A stretch of DNA of 11,766 nt, from assembly GCA_002329495.1 (NCBI GenBank), contig DCTH01000244.1:800-12565 (forward strand), in the 5' to 3' direction. The notes under the pieces were generated by a model that saw nothing but the letters and a program-made list of their open reading frames with translations, had not been told where the DNA came from and did not search any database. Position 1 is the first letter of the stretch; every line of letters begins with the position of its first letter. Shown one piece after another: positions 9,270-11,766 of the stretch. Source of the DNA: Syntrophothermus sp. UBA1445. Its GTDB lineage: Bacteria; Bacillota; Syntrophomonadia; Syntrophomonadales; DTU052. The position numbers were made by a program, and so were the translations under genes.

Positions 9270-9285
9270 GATGCAACGGCGCATC
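9270..9285 (+). promoter_or_regulatory. ANTAR-type hairpin P1 of the gltD leader
   Basis: Five Watson-Crick pairs (9270-9274 with 9281-9285) enclose the loop AACGGC (9275-9280), with A at position 1 and G at position 4. The same loop occurs in the asnB leader, and the gltB P1 loop (AACGAC) differs by one base. Confidence 0.7.
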
Positions 9286-9312
9286 GGTTGGGCGTATCAC
9301 TTGCAAGATTTT

Positions 9313-9328
9313 GGGATAACGGAGTCCT
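9313..9328 (+). promoter_or_regulatory. ANTAR-type hairpin P2 (antiterminator) of the gltD leader
   Basis: Five pairs (9313-9317 with 9324-9328, two of them G-U) enclose the loop AACGGA (9318-9323), again A1 and G4. It lies 27 bases after P1, the canonical two-hairpin layout. Its 3' arm overlaps the first four bases of the terminator stem, so stabilising P2 would block termination. Confidence 0.68.
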
Positions 9329-9362
9329 CAGTACACGTTACGTGTATTGAGGATTTTTTTTT
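9325..9362 (+). terminator. Intrinsic terminator in the gltD leader (attenuator)
   Basis: A 13-pair stem (9325-9337 with 9341-9353, one G-U) with a three-base loop is followed by nine T. It ends about 50 bases before gltD, so it acts as a leader attenuator unless P2 forms. Confidence 0.9.
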
Positions 9363-9410
9363 GCCCGGAGACAAGGGTTGGTTGGACTTTACAATCGGAG
9401 GTTGATGGGT

Positions 9411-10895
9411 ATGGGAAAAGCAACTGCGTTTTTGGAGTATCCGCGCGTAAACCCGGTTAAGCGGGCTCCGGGAGAGAGAATCAGAGATTGGAATGAAATA
9501 AGGCAGGGACAGGGAGCTCGGATTTCAGCCAAACAGGCCGCACGTTGCATGAACTGTGGTGTTCCCTTCTGCCATGGAGGCGTGCTTCTGAACGGTATGG
9601 TTTCCGGGTGTCCTGCCCACAACCTTATACCGGAATGGAATGAACTCGTCTTTCAGGGACAGTGGAAAGAAGCTTATCAACGGCTGATCAGGACTAATCC
9701 TTTTCCCGAGTTTACAGGGAGAGTATGCCCGGCACCGTGTGAAGGCGCCTGTACTGCAGGCCATATTATGGAGCCGGTGACCATAAACAGTCTGGAATAC
9801 GAGATTATTGAGAGAGCTTTTGCTGAAGGCTGGGTGAAGACCTCCAGCGTATCCCCGACCGGTAAGCGAGTTGCCGTGGTAGGTTCAGGTCCCGCCGGAC
9901 TGTCTGCTGCTTATTACCTGAATACCGTTGGACATGAGGTGACGGTATACGAAAGGAGTGACCGGGCCGGGGGTCTTTTGATGTATGGGATACCTTCCAT
10001 GAAACTGGATAAAGGAGTCGTGCAGAGACGGATTAATCTTATGGCAGCATCGGGAATCAGGTTTGTACTGAATACCGAAATCGGCTCGGATATTATGGCC
10101 CAGGAGTTGGTCGATCACTATGATGCGGTGGTGCTGTGTGGTGGGGCTACCCGTCCCCGGAGACTTGAGGTGGAAGGAAACCGCCTGAAAGGGGTTCATT
10201 ATGCCGTGGACTTCCTGGCGGCCACCACCAGAAGCCTGCTTGATTCAAACCTTGAGGACGGCAACTACATAAATGCCCGGGGTAAAAACGTGCTGGTGAT
10301 CGGTGGCGGCGACACCGGGACTGACTGCGTGGCAGTTTCGATACGGCATGGCTGCAAGAGTGTCAGTCAACTGGAAATAATGCCGCCCCCACCACCTCAA
10401 AGGGATATCAGGGCCAATCCCTGGCCCGAATGGCCGCACCGGCTCAGAATCGATTATGGCCAGGAAGAGGCCATATGCCTGTACGGCCAGGACCCCCGCA
10501 ATTACCTGGTTTCAGCCACCCGGCTGGAAGGCAATGAGAGTGACGAGGTCCAGGCAGTCCATACCGTCGAAGTCACCTGGGTTGAAGATGAGCAGAAACG
10601 GTTGGTGCCCAGAGAGGTTTCCGGCAGTGAAAAGATCTGGCCGGCTGATTTGGTGATCCTGGCCATGGGCTTCGTCGGACCTGAGGATGTGATTCCTGAT
10701 GAGCTTGGGCTTCAGCGGGATCACCGGGGCAATGTGAAGGCAAGATACGGCGTTTTTGCCACCAACGTGGAGAAGGTCTTTGCGGCCGGGGATATGAGAA
10801 GGGGGCCCAGCCTGGTAATCTGGGCGATTCAGGAGGGAAAGCTGGCTGCCAGGGAGGTTGATAAATACCTCAGAGGTCAGAGCCTTATTAAATAA
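9411..10895 (+). CDS. gltD: Glutamate synthase small (beta) subunit
   Basis: This flavoprotein takes electrons from NAD(P)H through FAD and Fe-S centres and passes them to GltB for glutamate formation. The N-terminal Fe-S region has C46, C49 and C54 (CMNCGVPFC), C67, and then C106, C110 and C114 (CPAPCEGAC). The FAD Rossmann motif VGSGPAG is at 157-163, the NAD(P)H motif IGGGDTGTD at 297-305, and the second FAD contact AAGDMRRGPSLV at 458-469. The 494-residue length is normal for the family. The start at ATG 9411 is nine bases after GGAGG (9397-9401); ATG 9405 is too close to it, and an upstream start at 9378 lacks family support. It is separated from gltB by about 4.6 kb and three other genes, but has a leader of the same type, which would allow coordinated expression. 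Related Fe-S oxidoreductase subunits (NfnB, PreT) share this fold; length and GltB nearby favour GltD. Confidence 0.95.
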   Translation: MGKATAFLEYPRVNPVKRAPGERIRDWNEIRQGQGARISAKQAARCMNCGVPFCHGGVLLNGMVSGCPAHNLIPEWNELVFQGQWKEAYQRLIRTNPFPEFTGRVCPAPCEGACTAGHIMEPVTINSLEYEIIERAFAEGWVKTSSVSPTGKRVAVVGSGPAGLSAAYYLNTVGHEVTVYERSDRAGGLLMYGIPSMKLDKGVVQRRINLMAASGIRFVLNTEIGSDIMAQELVDHYDAVVLCGGATRPRRLEVEGNRLKGVHYAVDFLAATTRSLLDSNLEDGNYINARGKNVLVIGGGDTGTDCVAVSIRHGCKSVSQLEIMPPPPPQRDIRANPWPEWPHRLRIDYGQEEAICLYGQDPRNYLVSATRLEGNESDEVQAVHTVEVTWVEDEQKRLVPREVSGSEKIWPADLVILAMGFVGPEDVIPDELGLQRDHRGNVKARYGVFATNVEKVFAAGDMRRGPSLVIWAIQEGKLAAREVDKYLRGQSLIK

Positions 10896-10953
10896 TCGGT
10901 TCTAGCACAGCGGCATGGGCCGACGGCGCGAGTATAAAGAGGGAGATATGAGT

Positions 10954-11766
10954 ATGGCAAAGGGATATCTGGTTTTGGAGAATGGAATGGTTTTTACCGG
11001 TGAGCTGCTGGGCGGTCCGGTAAATGTGGACGGTGAAGCGGTTTTTAATACCAGCATGAACGGCTACCAGGAGATTATAACCGATCCTTCCTACGCCGGA
11101 CAGATACTGGTCTTCACCTACCCCAGCATTGGTAATTACGGTTGTGGCGACTATGGGTTTGAATCAGACCGGCCCGCACTCCGCGGTCTGGTTATCAAAG
11201 AGATTGCCGGGCGGCCCGATCACTTTGAAAACCGGTGGAACCTGTTGGAATTCCTGGAGCAGTACCAGGTCCCCTGTCTGGTTGGAGTTGACACCCGGGC
11301 CCTCACCAGGGTGCTGCGCATGTACGGTACGATGGGCGTGGTCCTGACCTCCAGCCTGGACGACCGGGAGAAGCTGGTTCTGAAAGCCGGTCATGGCCAG
11401 AGCTGGCTCAATACCGGACTGGTGTCATCAGTAACCTGTCAGAAAACCACGGTCTACGGGGATGGACCGGTCAGAATCGTGCTCTTGGACTTTGGCTGCA
11501 AGCGCAACATCATAAATACCCTGGTTGCCCGGGGCTGTCAGGTGGTGGTCATGCCTGCCAGTGCCACAGCGGCCGAAGTTTTGGCCTGGCATCCCCAGGG
11601 GTTGGTCCTCTCCAATGGGCCGGGTAATCCTGAGGCATGTTTTGAAGCGGTACAGGAAATCAAGGAACTGCTGAAGGTACTTCCCGCTCTGGGTATTTGT
11701 CTGGGCCATCAGCTGATTGCGCTGGCACTGGGTGCCCGTACCTATAAACTCAAGTTCGGACACCGT
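10954..11766 (+). CDS. carA: Carbamoyl-phosphate synthase small (glutaminase) subunit, 3' end missing
   Basis: CarA hydrolyses glutamine and passes ammonia to CarB to make carbamoyl phosphate for pyrimidines and arginine. The reading frame is open to the window edge, giving 271 of the usual 360-380 residues. The N-terminal CPSase small-chain domain (about 1-140) includes FNTSMNGYQEI and the GVDTRALTR segment. The class I amidotransferase domain begins near 170, with LSNGPGNP and the nucleophile C249 in GICLGHQ; it breaks off at KFGHR, before the catalytic His and Glu. The start at ATG 10954 has AGAGGGAG (10938-10945) eight bases upstream; ATG 10948 is in frame but too near. The 58-bp gap after gltD has no terminator, so read-through from gltD is plausible. 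carB is expected just downstream. The sequence alone does not tell whether this is the pyrimidine- or arginine-specific copy. Confidence 0.95.
   Translation, partial: MAKGYLVLENGMVFTGELLGGPVNVDGEAVFNTSMNGYQEIITDPSYAGQILVFTYPSIGNYGCGDYGFESDRPALRGLVIKEIAGRPDHFENRWNLLEFLEQYQVPCLVGVDTRALTRVLRMYGTMGVVLTSSLDDREKLVLKAGHGQSWLNTGLVSSVTCQKTTVYGDGPVRIVLLDFGCKRNIINTLVARGCQVVVMPASATAAEVLAWHPQGLVLSNGPGNPEACFEAVQEIKELLKVLPALGICLGHQLIALALGARTYKLKFGHR

Noticed and set aside
10896..10953. Attenuator or PyrR-type site before carA
   Set aside because: Only a 4-bp CGGC/GCCG hairpin is visible, with no T-run and no A1/G4 hexaloop, so no leader control can be supported.

Overview
The window carries five genes for glutamine-using enzymes and one unrelated gene. 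In order they are gltB (glutamate synthase large subunit), nadE (glutamine-dependent NAD+ synthetase), an Sfp-type phosphopantetheinyl transferase on the minus strand, asnB (glutamine-hydrolysing asparagine synthase), gltD (glutamate synthase small subunit) and the 5' part of carA (carbamoyl-phosphate synthase glutaminase subunit). The enzymes themselves are standard families with their key residues present. Strong purine-rich ribosome binding sites, long U-tract terminators in the leaders and moderate GC suggest a Gram-positive anaerobe of the Clostridia (Peptococcaceae-like). That placement is inference from style and gene content, not from a phylogenetic marker.

Layout: 1-171 is a gltB promoter and leader. 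gltB and nadE follow, joined by a 4-base stop/start overlap. The PPTase gene lies between nadE and asnB, convergent with nadE and divergent from asnB. 7109-7350 is the asnB upstream region and leader, followed by asnB. 9193-9410 is the gltD promoter and leader, followed by gltD. A 58-bp gap without a terminator then leads into carA, which runs off the right edge.

The most interesting content is in the three leaders. Before gltB, asnB and gltD there is a small hairpin with a six-base loop of the form AACGRC, which has A at loop position 1 and G at position 4. An intrinsic terminator follows in each case. In the gltB and gltD leaders a second hexaloop hairpin lies about 27-28 bases further on, and its 3' arm is also the 5' arm of the terminator, so the two structures exclude each other. 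This is the architecture of RNA targets of ANTAR-domain antiterminators (NasR, AmiR, EutV type). The inferred model is that one ANTAR protein, encoded outside this window, sets read-through into a set of glutamine-consuming genes: gltB-nadE, asnB and gltD, and possibly carA by read-through from gltD.

Together the products turn glutamine amide nitrogen into glutamate (GltBD), NAD+ (NadE), asparagine (AsnB) and carbamoyl phosphate (CarA with an unseen CarB). The PPTase is the only gene that does not fit this theme.
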